Shown here: piece after piece, positions 53,349 through 62,912 of the stretch
Layout of the letters: every line of letters starts with the position of its first letter
Numbering within the stretch: the first letter of the stretch is position 1
Origin: Flavivirga sp. 57AJ16
Lineage (GTDB): Bacteria; Bacteroidota; Bacteroidia; Flavobacteriales; Flavobacteriaceae
Length of the DNA stretch: 64,000 nucleotides
Direction of reading: 5' to 3'
Assembly (NCBI RefSeq): GCF_028736925.1
Contig: NZ_JAQZAT010000005.1
Coordinates: 186,001-250,000, forward strand
Program-made: the position numbers and the translations under genes
The notes under the pieces: model-generated
Database searches by the model: none
The model's input: the letters and a program-made list of their open reading frames with translations, nothing else
What the model was told of the DNA's origin: nothing

Positions 53349-55322
53349 TTACAAACAATCATTATTAGAATCGTTTACTTCGCTAGAGCTCGTTGTGGAA
53401 TCAATTCTCACACAATCTCTATTTGAAGCAACATCAATCGAATTCGATATAAGATCGATATCTTGATTAATATCTCTTAAATATATACCATCGTGACTTT
53501 GGGTACTAATATTATTTCCATTGAAATCTATATTCTGAGAATCATAAATCTCAACACCATGATTAAATGAATTGTTTTTGAAAATAACGCCTCTTGCATC
53601 TTTAATTTGTGAATATGCAGATGACTTAAAGGTATTATTATCAAAAGTAACACTATAATTTGCCGCCTCTGGCTCAAAATTACAGGTAGAAATCTTAATA
53701 GCATTAGCTTTAGAGGTAATATCATTATTTTCTATAACAACACCATCTAAGGTTGTTCTGTTAATGAAAAAACCTCTACTATCATCTCTACTACTGACCA
53801 TAGTATTATTATAAATTCTAGAATTTTTTAAGTTAATAGGAGAAATACCCGTTGAAAAATCATTTATAATATTATCATATACTAAGACATCTCTGTTTTG
53901 TACATTAATACCGGTATTAAATCCAGTTATAGTATTTCCGGAAATTTCATTATCATAAATTGAGTCAGCCGTTTCTAAATTTTTCCCTCCTTTTATTCCC
54001 GTACCACCATTACCATTTACAGTATTGTTAATAATTTTTGTTCCGTAAGTATAAGTATAACTAAGACTATTTTCTGTTGTATTTCCTTCAATTATAACCT
54101 TATAACCAATATGTACAGTAATAGCTCCTGCTGCACTTCCTCGTTCTGTATTATTTCTAATAAAAATATCTTCAGCTCTTTCATAATGGATATAACCACC
54201 ATTACCATCAGAGGTTCTTACAGCCTCAACATCAATTCCAAATTTTGGAGGAGTCCCTGTCGACTTTGATGTATCTACACCGGCATTTAATAATAAATTA
54301 TTCTCAATTGTAATGTCAAAACCATCAGTTACGGAAATATTATTTCTCCTATTACTATCAAACGTACAGTTTTGTACTAGTATGTCATGTGAAGGTGCAT
54401 AATTTTCTTGAAAAGTAAATCGTAGACTACTAATTTTCATACCGTCTCCAGATCCATTTAACATACGCACATTGCTTATAGTACTATTAGTAGCGGCATG
54501 TAACTGCATTACATTTCCCCATTCGTGAGTACCTCCACTTGAGTAATCGTGCTCATCCCTATCACCGTATAAATTACCTCCAGTTACGGTTACATTATCA
54601 ACATCTCTTAATGCCAATAAACAATATTTTGGTGCATCATTTGGAAATACTCTTAGGTGCGTATTCTCCGTCATTACTAAATTGAAATCAGAAGGAACAT
54701 TAATAGCTTCTACAGTAGCATAAAAATTCTGGTTTGAAGTTTTGCTGGTAACTTTACCAACTTCAAAATAAGCATCTAATTCATCTATTTTAAAAGTATT
54801 TACACCCATGTTTTTGGATTCATTCATTAAATCCTCAAGTATATTATTATTTCTTTGGGCGATTTCGGATGTAGTTTCCCCTTGAACAATACCCCATCTT
54901 TCTGGGTTAAAGTTAAAGACTGGATCTTTTAATTGTGGTTTTGTCCCTCCAATTATTAAGGTAGAATTTAATAGGTTTCCATCAATGATTCCTCCGTCAA
55001 AGTTAATGGTACCATTAATAATGTCTCCTCCTTCGTATTCAATTGTTACATTATTAGGAAGATTAATTGTTTTTCCATCTAAATCTAAAATACAGTCTAT
55101 GACGACCGTAGAGTTAGCTTCCAATCCTTCTAAAGTAAAATCACAAGGTTCCGTAACATCTATATCATCATTATCATCATTATCATCATTGTCTTCTTCT
55201 TCTTTAGGTGGATCTACTACTTCAGCTATTTCTTCTTCAAATATCGCTTCATTATTGCATGAATTTGTTACTAATGACATTAAAACTAGTAACAAAAACA
55301 TAAATTTACTTATCTCTTTCAT
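53349..55322 (-). CDS. Right-handed parallel beta-helix lipoprotein
   Basis: 657 residues. Lipoprotein signal (FMFLLLVLMSLVTNSC, lipobox TNSC), an acidic linker (EEEDNDDNDDNDD, about 41-53), then a parallel beta-helix of pectate-lyase type from about 110 to the end, with many PbH1-like turns (for example NCTFDSNRRNNISVTDGFDITIENNLLLNAG, NTVNGNGGTGIKGG, NRDVLVYDNIINDF). Such proteins are often polysaccharide lyases, hydrolases or binding proteins; no catalytic residues can be assigned here. Its place on the opposite strand within the glycan locus suggests action on the cell's own or a related polysaccharide. Confidence 0.82.
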   Translation of the reverse strand: MKEISKFMFLLLVLMSLVTNSCNNEAIFEEEIAEVVDPPKEEEDNDDNDDNDDIDVTEPCDFTLEGLEANSTVVIDCILDLDGKTINLPNNVTIEYEGGDIINGTINFDGGIIDGNLLNSTLIIGGTKPQLKDPVFNFNPERWGIVQGETTSEIAQRNNNILEDLMNESKNMGVNTFKIDELDAYFEVGKVTSKTSNQNFYATVEAINVPSDFNLVMTENTHLRVFPNDAPKYCLLALRDVDNVTVTGGNLYGDRDEHDYSSGGTHEWGNVMQLHAATNSTISNVRMLNGSGDGMKISSLRFTFQENYAPSHDILVQNCTFDSNRRNNISVTDGFDITIENNLLLNAGVDTSKSTGTPPKFGIDVEAVRTSDGNGGYIHYERAEDIFIRNNTERGSAAGAITVHIGYKVIIEGNTTENSLSYTYTYGTKIINNTVNGNGGTGIKGGKNLETADSIYDNEISGNTITGFNTGINVQNRDVLVYDNIINDFSTGISPINLKNSRIYNNTMVSSRDDSRGFFINRTTLDGVVIENNDITSKANAIKISTCNFEPEAANYSVTFDNNTFKSSAYSQIKDARGVIFKNNSFNHGVEIYDSQNIDFNGNNISTQSHDGIYLRDINQDIDLISNSIDVASNRDCVRIDSTTSSSEVNDSNNDCL

Positions 55323-55658
55323 AAAATTTTTAGATTTGGGGTTTACTTCAACTAATCAATATTAGAAAATTAATAAAAAACATCGACAAAAAGATGCTTT
55401 TTTTCGACGAAATGTAAGTGGTTTCTTAAAAAACATCGATTAAAAACATATATCACCGATAAAGAGTTAATTAATTCGTAACATAGCCATATATACGCAC
55501 AAAATGTATTCTTGGATTTTTTATACCACATAAATGAGTGCGAAAATAATATCATTCTGTATAATTGTACTAAATTTGTTAATAAATTAATCCATTTGTT
55601 AATAACTTGTTTATCAACCACTTGGCTTTTTGTAAATAAACACTCACTATTAAAATAA
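55323..55658. other. 336-bp divergent intergenic region
   Basis: No supported gene. On the plus strand TAAATTTG (55571-55578) matches TAnnTTTG, but is 81 bp before the glycosyltransferase start and lacks a clear -33 element. ATTTGTTAATAA occurs twice, at 55573 and 55594. Several AAAACATCGA motifs and the GATGCTTTTTTTCG stretch near 55394 give weak hairpins. Confidence 0.45.
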
Positions 55659-56822
55659 ATGAAGAAAAAAATTATTCGAATCACCACTGTACCTGCATCG
55701 CTTCTTGGTCTTCTTAAAGGTCAACTAAAATTTATGTCCCTGCATTATGACCTAATTGGTATTTCATCGAATGGAGGAGGGATTTTAAAAGAAATGGAAA
55801 GCTCTGAAAACGTAAAAACTATTCCTGTTGAAATGACTAGAAAAATTACGCCTTTCAAAGATTTAATATCTGTTTATAAACTTTATAAAATAATCAAAAT
55901 CGAAAAACCGTATATCGTTCATACTCACACTCCTAAAGCTGGAACACTAGGTATGATTGCAGCTAAGCTTGCAGGGGTTCCTCATAGGCTCCATACAATA
56001 GCAGGCTTGCCGTTGGTCGAGTCTACAGGTGCAAAAAGGTCTCTTTTAAATTTTGTAGAAAAAATCACTTATTCCTGTGCTACAATAATTTACCCGAATT
56101 CATTTGGTTTAAGGGATATTATTTTAGATCAGAAATTTACAACAAATGAAAAATTAAAAGTAATTGGTAACGGGAGTTCAAATGGAATAGATACTAACCA
56201 TTATAATCCAGATTTATTTGACGAGCAACATGATTTATCACTACGAGAAGAGTTAGGTATTAAACCTCATGATTTTGTATTTGTATTTGTTGGAAGACTG
56301 GTTACGGATAAAGGTATTAATGAGCTAGTTGAAGCCTTTAAAAAGTTGAATTTAGAGTTTAAGAATTCAAAATTATTATTGGTTGGTCCCTATGAGAGTT
56401 ATATTGATCCCTTATTACCTAAGACTTTAACCGAAATAGATACTCATAAAAATATTATCGTTGCAGGGTGGCAAAATGATGTTCGTCCATTTTTTTCAAT
56501 ATCAGACGCCCTTGTATTTCCTAGTTATAGAGAAGGTTTCCCTAATGTAGTATTACAAGCTGGGGCTATGGAACTGCCTTGCATAGTGAGTAATATTAAT
56601 GGTTGTAATGAAATTATAGAAAACAATAATAATGGCATAATTATACCTGTAAAGGATACGCAGGCAATTTATAATTCAATGAAATATATGGGTAGTATAA
56701 AGAAAGACGACCTAATTGCTATGGGGAAAAAATCTAGAAAACTAATTATTTCTAGATTTGAACAAAAATTTGTTTGGCAACAAATACTAAAGGAATATAA
56801 TGCCTTAGAGAACCTTTCTTAA
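55659..56822 (+). CDS. Glycosyltransferase, family 4 (PglA/CapM-like)
   Basis: 387 residues, GT-B fold. The start IRITTVPASLLGLLKGQLKFMSLHYDLIGISSNG and VHTHTPKAGTLGMIAAKLAGVPHRLHTIAGLPL are typical of the group that includes PglA and CapM, which often add the second sugar to an undecaprenyl-linked HexNAc-type sugar. C-terminal VFVGRLVTDKGINELVEAF, SYREGFPNVVLQAGAMELPCIVSN with the donor motif. With the PglC-like gene at 59174 it may form an initiation pair. Confidence 0.88.
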   Translation: MKKKIIRITTVPASLLGLLKGQLKFMSLHYDLIGISSNGGGILKEMESSENVKTIPVEMTRKITPFKDLISVYKLYKIIKIEKPYIVHTHTPKAGTLGMIAAKLAGVPHRLHTIAGLPLVESTGAKRSLLNFVEKITYSCATIIYPNSFGLRDIILDQKFTTNEKLKVIGNGSSNGIDTNHYNPDLFDEQHDLSLREELGIKPHDFVFVFVGRLVTDKGINELVEAFKKLNLEFKNSKLLLVGPYESYIDPLLPKTLTEIDTHKNIIVAGWQNDVRPFFSISDALVFPSYREGFPNVVLQAGAMELPCIVSNINGCNEIIENNNNGIIIPVKDTQAIYNSMKYMGSIKKDDLIAMGKKSRKLIISRFEQKFVWQQILKEYNALENLS

Positions 56823-56841
56823 TTAAAACTAAAAAATTCGA

Positions 56842-57882
56842 ATGAAATTACTCTACTTACTGTATGTTTTAAAAAACACAGATTATAAAAAATTAAACAC
56901 CTACATTAAACACGTTAGCAACCTAAAGAAAACTAGCTCTTTACGGGTAATATTGAATATGTTTACCGACTTTTTAAGGTATAATATGACTTTTTTAGAT
57001 TATTTTTATCTAGAGTTTTTTAATAGGTCAAAACAGGAGAAAAAAACCTACGCAAGCACCATTTTCATGTATAAATTTCAGAAAAAGCTTAACGGTAAGC
57101 TTTTTATAAAATATTTCTATGATAAAAAACTATTCTATGACAAGTTTGAAAAATTCGTTTGCCATGGTCATTTCTTACCTCATAAAAATACGCCTGAAGC
57201 ATTTAAAGAATGGCTTAAAATCAAGAGTCCGAAATCCATTATAGTTAAAAACAGTAAAGGGCAAGTTGGATCTGGTATCGAGAAATTTGAAGTTACTATA
57301 AAAGAAAAAAGCTTTTTATTAAATAAAATGAGTGTTTCCGAATTTTTAGACTACATAAGCTTAATAAATTTAGACCTGATAGAGGTTTGTATTGAACAAC
57401 ACGATGTTTTAAATGATATATACCCAGAGTCTCTTAATACCCTGAGAGTCATTACCATTATAGATAAAGAAAACAACGTCCATATAATAGGTGCTATTTT
57501 AAGGATGGGTGCTGGTAAATATATTGACAATTTTGACGCAGGCGGTGTTTCGGCCAAAGTGAATATAGAAACTGGAGTTATAGAAGGGCCAGTGATTTAT
57601 AAAACTCCCTTAGATACTACATTTTATAAAAATCATCCTGTAAACAATAATAAAATTGTTGGTATTCAATTACCTTATTGGGAAGAAGCCACTACACTAG
57701 TCAAAAAAGCTTCTTTACATATTCCTGAAGTAAGAACAGTTGGTTGGGATGTTGTGCTTACCAATCAAGGTGCTTTTCTATTAGAAGGTAATCATAATTG
57801 GGACAAAACACACTGGCAAATGTGTTTGGGAACTGGACTTAAATATGAATTAAACAAGTATATGGATAATATTCTATCTTAG
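56842..57882 (+). CDS. Sugar-transfer-associated ATP-grasp protein
   Basis: 346 residues. The region from about 130 to 346 fits the ATPgrasp_ST family: CHGHFLPHKNTPEAF, IVKNSKGQVGSGIEKFEV (ATP-binding Lys and Gly loop), EQHDVLNDIYPESLNTLRVIT, GAILRMGAGKYIDNFDAGGVSAKVNIETG, and VGWDVVLTNQGAFLLEGNHNWD, with metal-binding Glu/Asn. The first 120 residues are helical and basic. ATP-grasp enzymes join a carboxylate to an amine or thiol via an acyl phosphate; the substrates here are unknown. It is 19 bp after the GT4 gene. Confidence 0.82.
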   Translation: MKLLYLLYVLKNTDYKKLNTYIKHVSNLKKTSSLRVILNMFTDFLRYNMTFLDYFYLEFFNRSKQEKKTYASTIFMYKFQKKLNGKLFIKYFYDKKLFYDKFEKFVCHGHFLPHKNTPEAFKEWLKIKSPKSIIVKNSKGQVGSGIEKFEVTIKEKSFLLNKMSVSEFLDYISLINLDLIEVCIEQHDVLNDIYPESLNTLRVITIIDKENNVHIIGAILRMGAGKYIDNFDAGGVSAKVNIETGVIEGPVIYKTPLDTTFYKNHPVNNNKIVGIQLPYWEEATTLVKKASLHIPEVRTVGWDVVLTNQGAFLLEGNHNWDKTHWQMCLGTGLKYELNKYMDNILS

Positions 57883-57986
57883 CCTTTTTATACCAGCAAG
57901 GTTAAAATAAAATGTGAAATTGTAATAATAATTTTTGCAACCCCTTTTATGAGGAAAAATATAAAACTAGTTATCTAGATTATTTG

Positions 57987-58130
57987 ATGATAAGCGAATT
58001 TTATAGAATTATAAATTCAAAAAAACTACATTGCCCAACCAAAATAAAGAGTTTGTTTATCAATGAATTATTCAAGTGCTGTTTTAAAATATTAAATAAC
58101 ATCTTGTTTTCTGCCATAAATAAGTATTAA
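57987..58130 (+). CDS. Doubtful 47-codon reading frame
   Basis: An ATG frame of 47 residues (MISEFYRIINSKKLHC...) lies in the 255-bp gap between two ATP-grasp genes. It is rich in Lys, Asn and Ile, like the A/T-rich gap itself, and no family is recognised. It could be a remnant of the N-terminal part of a related gene or chance. Confidence 0.2.
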   Translation: MISEFYRIINSKKLHCPTKIKSLFINELFKCCFKILNNILFSAINKY

Positions 58131-58143
58131 AGATAATTTGTTC

Positions 58144-59166
58144 ATGCGTTTAAGTGTAATATTAAAAGACCCCAATAAAAAAAGCGTCTTTTTAATTTTA
58201 AAAGAAGCCATTATTTACATGTTTGTAAAACATGAACTACCTCATTATTATTTTGGCAAATTCTTATACAGAAAAAGTGTTACAAATTTTAGGGATTATT
58301 TGAGCATGAAAGAAACAGATGCGATTGCATTATCAAAAAAATTCAACAAATTTGAATATGCCTCTATGTTAAGAAACAAACTGACCTTCTCCCTTTATTG
58401 CCAAGAAAATAATTTAGCCATCCCAAAACTTTTAAGTTATAATTTAAGTAATTCTTTTTTTTACAATGGTAGGTTAATTAAAATAAATACTGTAAACGAT
58501 TTAATAGTCTATTTTGAAGATATTTTTATTGAAAGCAAACAAAACACCGTATTTTTAAAACCAACAGGTGATATGGGTGGATCTGGTTGTATTCTATTAA
58601 AAAGAGAAACACTATCAAATCAAGTACAGCAACATTATACAGAACTAACTAACCAAAACTATATACATCAAGAATTAATAAAACAACATTCGGAAATTAG
58701 TAAAATAAATCCTAGTTGTATTAATTCTATCAGGTTCGATACATATATTGACAAGCATAATAAGAGCCATATTTTATCTGCACTTATGAGATTTGGCGCG
58801 GGTAATAATTTTGTTGATAATGCAAGTTCTGGCGGATTCTATGTTAAAATAGATTTAAATAACGGTTCGTTAGACCTTGTAGGTAAACAACTTATGAAAT
58901 ATGGAGGAAAACAAGTTACAGAGCACCCAGATTCAAAGTATGTTTTTGGAGGATTTAAAATTCCTTATTTCGATGAAGCTTGCAGATTGGTCTTAAAAGC
59001 TGTCGATTATATCCCAGATAGAATTATAGGCTGGGATATAGCCATAACAGAAACAGGCCCCGTGCTAATTGAAGGTAACGACAACAACTCAATTTTTTTA
59101 TCAGATATTGCATACGGGGGCTACCTTAAACATCCGCTATTTAAAGAAATTTTAAAAGAAGCTTAA
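58144..59166 (+). CDS. Sugar-transfer-associated ATP-grasp protein, second copy
   Basis: 340 residues from the ATG at 58144 (a TTG lies two codons before). Same family as 56842: FLKPTGDMGGSGCILL, HQELIKQHSEISKINPSCINSIRFDTY, SALMRFGAGNNFVDNASSGGFYVKIDLNNG, and IGWDIAITETGPVLIEGNDNN. The two copies are clearly diverged, so each probably handles a different substrate. It is 7 bp before the PglC-like gene. Confidence 0.82.
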   Translation: MRLSVILKDPNKKSVFLILKEAIIYMFVKHELPHYYFGKFLYRKSVTNFRDYLSMKETDAIALSKKFNKFEYASMLRNKLTFSLYCQENNLAIPKLLSYNLSNSFFYNGRLIKINTVNDLIVYFEDIFIESKQNTVFLKPTGDMGGSGCILLKRETLSNQVQQHYTELTNQNYIHQELIKQHSEISKINPSCINSIRFDTYIDKHNKSHILSALMRFGAGNNFVDNASSGGFYVKIDLNNGSLDLVGKQLMKYGGKQVTEHPDSKYVFGGFKIPYFDEACRLVLKAVDYIPDRIIGWDIAITETGPVLIEGNDNNSIFLSDIAYGGYLKHPLFKEILKEA

Positions 59167-59173
59167 AATTAAA

Positions 59174-59785
59174 ATGTATAAAACACTAATTAAAAGACTA
59201 ATAGATATAGTAACCAGTTTAATTGGTTTATTAATACTATCTCCTATTTTGTTAATATTAATAATCGTTCTAAGTATTTCAAATAATGGAAAACCCTTTT
59301 TTTACCAAAAAAGACCTGGTAAATATGGAAATATATTTACGATTATAAAACTAAAATCTATGAATGATAAAAAAGATGAAAACGGGAAGTTTTTACCTTT
59401 TGAGCAAAGAGTTACAAAGACTGGTGCTTTCATACGAAAATATTCACTAGATGAAATCCCTCAATTGTTTAATGTTTTTATTGGAGATATGAGTTTGGTT
59501 GGACCTAGACCTTTATTAATAGATTATTTACCACTATATAGTAAAGAACAAAAAAAACGCCACAATGTAAAACCAGGTATCACTGGATGGGCTCAGGTTA
59601 ATGGTAGAAATGCCATTAGTTGGAAACAAAAATTCGAATACGATGTTTGGTATGTAGAGCACCTTTCATTCTTACTCGATGTGAAAATACTATTATTAAC
59701 CATAAAGAAGGTATTATTAAAAAAAGATGTTAACAGTGAAACCAACCTTAATATGCCTCCTTTTACTGGAAGTGATAGCTATTGA
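59174..59785 (+). CDS. PglC-like phosphoglycosyl transferase
   Basis: 203 residues, the small monotopic form. N-terminal re-entrant helix (IVTSLIGLLILSPILLILIIV), QKRPGKYGNIFTIIKLKSMND, catalytic Asp-Glu in RKYSLDEIPQLFNVFIGDMSLVGPRP, KPGITGWAQVNGRNAISW. PglC transfers phospho-diNAcBac to undecaprenyl phosphate. Here a PglD-like domain follows directly, and a 4,6-dehydratase and aminotransferase occur at 34838-37904, so diNAcBac or a similar sugar is a fair guess. Second initiating enzyme of the locus. Confidence 0.9.
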   Translation: MYKTLIKRLIDIVTSLIGLLILSPILLILIIVLSISNNGKPFFYQKRPGKYGNIFTIIKLKSMNDKKDENGKFLPFEQRVTKTGAFIRKYSLDEIPQLFNVFIGDMSLVGPRPLLIDYLPLYSKEQKKRHNVKPGITGWAQVNGRNAISWKQKFEYDVWYVEHLSFLLDVKILLLTIKKVLLKKDVNSETNLNMPPFTGSDSY

Positions 59786-59818
59786 TATCGATAATAAATT
59801 AATTTCATTATATACGCA

Positions 59819-61576
59819 ATGCAAAAAAAGAATGGAATAATATTAGGATCAGGAACTTACGGTGAAGTATTCTTAACGTATTTAACTGAAGCTGGTCATA
59901 ATATAATAGGTTTTTTTGATGGTAACCTAAACAATATAGGCAAGGAAATCCATGGAGTAAAAGTTTTAGGATCATTTAATGATTTGCTAACTCCTGAATT
60001 TAAAAACAAAATTGATGAAGTGTTTTGTCCAATTGGTAATAATGACATACGAACAAGTTATCTCAGTCAATTAAACGATTATGGTTATAAAACTCCTAAT
60101 TTTATTCATTCATCAGTAATTCTGAATAAAGATGTTGTTCTTGGTAAAGGTGTTTACTTACTTCCAGGAGTTATTATTATGCCACATACATCAATTGAAG
60201 ATTTTGTGATTATTAGTATGGGCAGTAAAATAGCCCATCATACCATTCTTGAAAATGGTGTATTTGTTTCAACAGGAGTCAATGTTGGTGCTAACATTGT
60301 TTTAAAATCGAAATCTTTTTTAGGTATAAGTTCAACTATAATGACTGGTGTAGAAGTAATTGGAGAAAACTCTGTTATTGGTTGTGGTGCCGTTGTTATT
60401 AAAAATGTTGAGGATAATATAATTGTAGCTGGAGTTCCAGCAAAAAAATTAAGGGATTTAGATGTTGAAAAACATTATAATTCAGGGTATCAAATAAACA
60501 AGCCTAAATTAAAACAGCAGGTTAGTAACGAATGTAGTTTAGAAGAGGTTTATGAGAAAAATAAATGGGATTCAATACTTCATGACATAGGGAAATATGA
60601 TTTTTATCATACTTATGATTATCATGCGTTATCAAAATCTAAAAATGAGACCCCTGTATTATTAAAATATGTAGAGAATGATATAATTATAGGAATACCT
60701 TTGTTAATTAGATCCATTGCAAACACTAATTATAAAGATGCCACTTCGGTATACGGATATGCTGGTCCTATAAGCAAAGGTTTACCAGCAAATTTTGATA
60801 ATAGCAATTTTCAAAAGAAAATAACAGAATACTTTGCCAATAATTTTATCTCTGTATTTTCTAGATTAAATCCATATATACCTAAACAATGTTCCATATT
60901 ATCCAATATAGGAACTATTTGTCCACAAGGAAACGTTGTTAATATAGACCTGATGTTAGACACTGATTTGCAAAGGAGAAATTTCCGAAGAAGACTAAAA
61001 ACTCATATAAACAGGGCACGTAGACTTTGTTCTGTAAAAAAAGCTACTACCAATAAGGACCTTCAGGATTTCATTGATATTTATTATGAAAACATGAATC
61101 GTGTTTCTGCAAAAGAATCTTATTATTTTGATAAAGCCTATTTTGAAAACATGAATAACTCAGATAGTTTTGATTCTCAAATATTATTAGCAATAGATAA
61201 TAACACTGGCAAGACCATTGCTGCAAGTCAATTCATAATTACGAACTCCATAGTTCAGTATCATTTATCTGGTACAAAGAAGGATTTCTTACATTTAACA
61301 CCTACCAAACTATTAATTGATGAAATGCGTTTGATAGCTTCCGAAAAAGGCTTGGTTTGTTTTAATTTAGGTGGTGGCCTAGGTGGTCGAGATAATGATT
61401 CATTATTCGACTTTAAAGCGTCTTTTTCAAAGGATTTTAAACAATTCAATTTATGGAAATGGATCATTGATGAAAAAGTATATGGTGAACTAGTATTACA
61501 GAGAGGAAGAAAAAATAAAGAAAACAATTACTTCCCTCTTTACAGATCTCCCGATGATATAAATATTAACCCGTGA
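59819..61576 (+). CDS. Fusion of PglD-like acetyltransferase and FemAB/GNAT-like domain
   Basis: 585 residues. About 1-215 is a NeuD/PglD-type sugar acetyltransferase: NGIILGSGTYGEVFLTYLTEAGHNIIGFFDGN (sugar-nucleotide-binding fold) and a left-handed beta-helix with SMGSKIAHHTILENGVFVSTGVNVG (catalytic-type His) and VIGCGAVVIKNVEDNIIVAGVPAKKL. About 240-585 is a FemAB/GNAT-like domain: WDSILHDIGKYDFYHTYDYHALSK, LKTHINRARR, HLSGTKKDFLHLTPTKLLIDEMRL and FNLGGGLGGRDNDSLFDFKASF. The two are normally separate proteins. It would make diNAcBac and a second, aminoacyl- or acyl-type change. Ends in a 4-bp overlap (GTGA) with the next gene. Confidence 0.85.
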   Translation: MQKKNGIILGSGTYGEVFLTYLTEAGHNIIGFFDGNLNNIGKEIHGVKVLGSFNDLLTPEFKNKIDEVFCPIGNNDIRTSYLSQLNDYGYKTPNFIHSSVILNKDVVLGKGVYLLPGVIIMPHTSIEDFVIISMGSKIAHHTILENGVFVSTGVNVGANIVLKSKSFLGISSTIMTGVEVIGENSVIGCGAVVIKNVEDNIIVAGVPAKKLRDLDVEKHYNSGYQINKPKLKQQVSNECSLEEVYEKNKWDSILHDIGKYDFYHTYDYHALSKSKNETPVLLKYVENDIIIGIPLLIRSIANTNYKDATSVYGYAGPISKGLPANFDNSNFQKKITEYFANNFISVFSRLNPYIPKQCSILSNIGTICPQGNVVNIDLMLDTDLQRRNFRRRLKTHINRARRLCSVKKATTNKDLQDFIDIYYENMNRVSAKESYYFDKAYFENMNNSDSFDSQILLAIDNNTGKTIAASQFIITNSIVQYHLSGTKKDFLHLTPTKLLIDEMRLIASEKGLVCFNLGGGLGGRDNDSLFDFKASFSKDFKQFNLWKWIIDEKVYGELVLQRGRKNKENNYFPLYRSPDDININP

Positions 61577-62814
61577 TAAAGAATAATCCCTTTACATCTG
61601 ATACATTTACAAATATTTGGTATAAACACTTTGTAAAAAAGCAAACACTTTTTTTATTTAATTTTATAAATAATATTAATTTTTATAAGCTTTCAATATT
61701 TCCCATTTACATTAATGTTGGCAGAAACTTAACCAAGGGCATTTCTTATTCGCTAAATGCTCAAAGCAGTCTAAAAGATTTTAAAAAAAAAGTATGTCTG
61801 CTCTATGATGTACCTGCTTTTTTTAATATTAAAGCCGGTAATACTCAAAAGGGTTTAAAGTCCCTAAAAATAAAGCAATATCCTGGGTTTTTAATCGATT
61901 TAGAGAAACATAAAAATTTTAATAACTACTTCTCAGCTACATTTAGCAAAAGTAGCATCCAAAAGTTTAGAAGATATAAAAACCGTCTTGAAAAATGTTT
62001 TAACATTACGCATAAAATGTACATAGGAAACATTGACAAGCAAGAATATGACTCCATTTTTAATTCTTTTAAACATCTTTTAACTAAGCGGTTTGATGAT
62101 AAACAAATTACCAATAATAACCTAAATCCTAAAGAATGGAATTTTTATTATGATGTTGTATACCCTTTAATTTTAGAAAGAAAAGCAAGTTTATTTGTAA
62201 CATATAATGACAACACTCCCATAGCAATCCGATTAAATTATTATTCCGAAGATATTATCTTTGATGCAATCACAGTCTTTGACATTGATTATAACAAGTT
62301 CCATATTGGGAAAATCTCCATAATAAAGATATTGGAATGGGCTTTTGAAAATAATTATAAAATCTTTGATTTCTCAAAGGGCTACTTCGATTATAAGGAA
62401 AAATGGAGTGATTTAAAGTATGATTTTGAATATCATTTGTATTATGACGCTAAGTCTATTAAGGCTATTATATTAGCAAATTCATTAGCTTGGTTTTTTA
62501 GGGCAAAACAATATTTAAGAGATATGGAAATGAATAAAAAACTTCATGAGTTCACCTATCTTATAAGAAAAAAGGAAACCCAAAATAGAATAATTAGTGA
62601 AATAAGTGAATCTGAAATTGATATTAAAGACAACATGCTCATAGCGCTTAACCTAAACAATGATTTATCGTATTTGAAGAAAAACATTTTCGATTTTCTA
62701 TTTATTACAAATGAACATCTAAATAACTTAAAGATTTACCAAGTAAAACATGACCATCGAAAATTAATTCTCTTAAAAAATAAAAAAAAGAGTCAATTGT
62801 TATTAGTCAGTTAG
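61573..62814 (+). CDS. FemAB/GNAT-like acyltransferase
   Basis: 413 residues. The start codon is GTG in the GTGA overlap with the previous gene. A GNAT/FemAB-like (Acetyltransf_6) core is seen at about 95-310: SKSSIQKFRRYKNRLEKCF, ERKASLFVTYNDNTPIAIRLNYYSEDIIFDAITVFDIDYNKFHIGKISIIKILEWAFENNYKIFDFSKGYFDYKEKWSD. The rest is basic and poorly defined. Related in sequence to the next gene. Members attach acyl or aminoacyl groups to sugars or peptidoglycan. Confidence 0.7.
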   Translation: MIKNNPFTSDTFTNIWYKHFVKKQTLFLFNFINNINFYKLSIFPIYINVGRNLTKGISYSLNAQSSLKDFKKKVCLLYDVPAFFNIKAGNTQKGLKSLKIKQYPGFLIDLEKHKNFNNYFSATFSKSSIQKFRRYKNRLEKCFNITHKMYIGNIDKQEYDSIFNSFKHLLTKRFDDKQITNNNLNPKEWNFYYDVVYPLILERKASLFVTYNDNTPIAIRLNYYSEDIIFDAITVFDIDYNKFHIGKISIIKILEWAFENNYKIFDFSKGYFDYKEKWSDLKYDFEYHLYYDAKSIKAIILANSLAWFFRAKQYLRDMEMNKKLHEFTYLIRKKETQNRIISEISESEIDIKDNMLIALNLNNDLSYLKKNIFDFLFITNEHLNNLKIYQVKHDHRKLILLKNKKKSQLLLVS

Positions 62815-62912
62815 CAAGAGCCTAACTTAAAACAAAAAACGAATTAAAATTCAGATCAATTATAAACTTATTATGATTCAGCATTTAAAAATCATATTTT
62901 AAATTGAGTATT

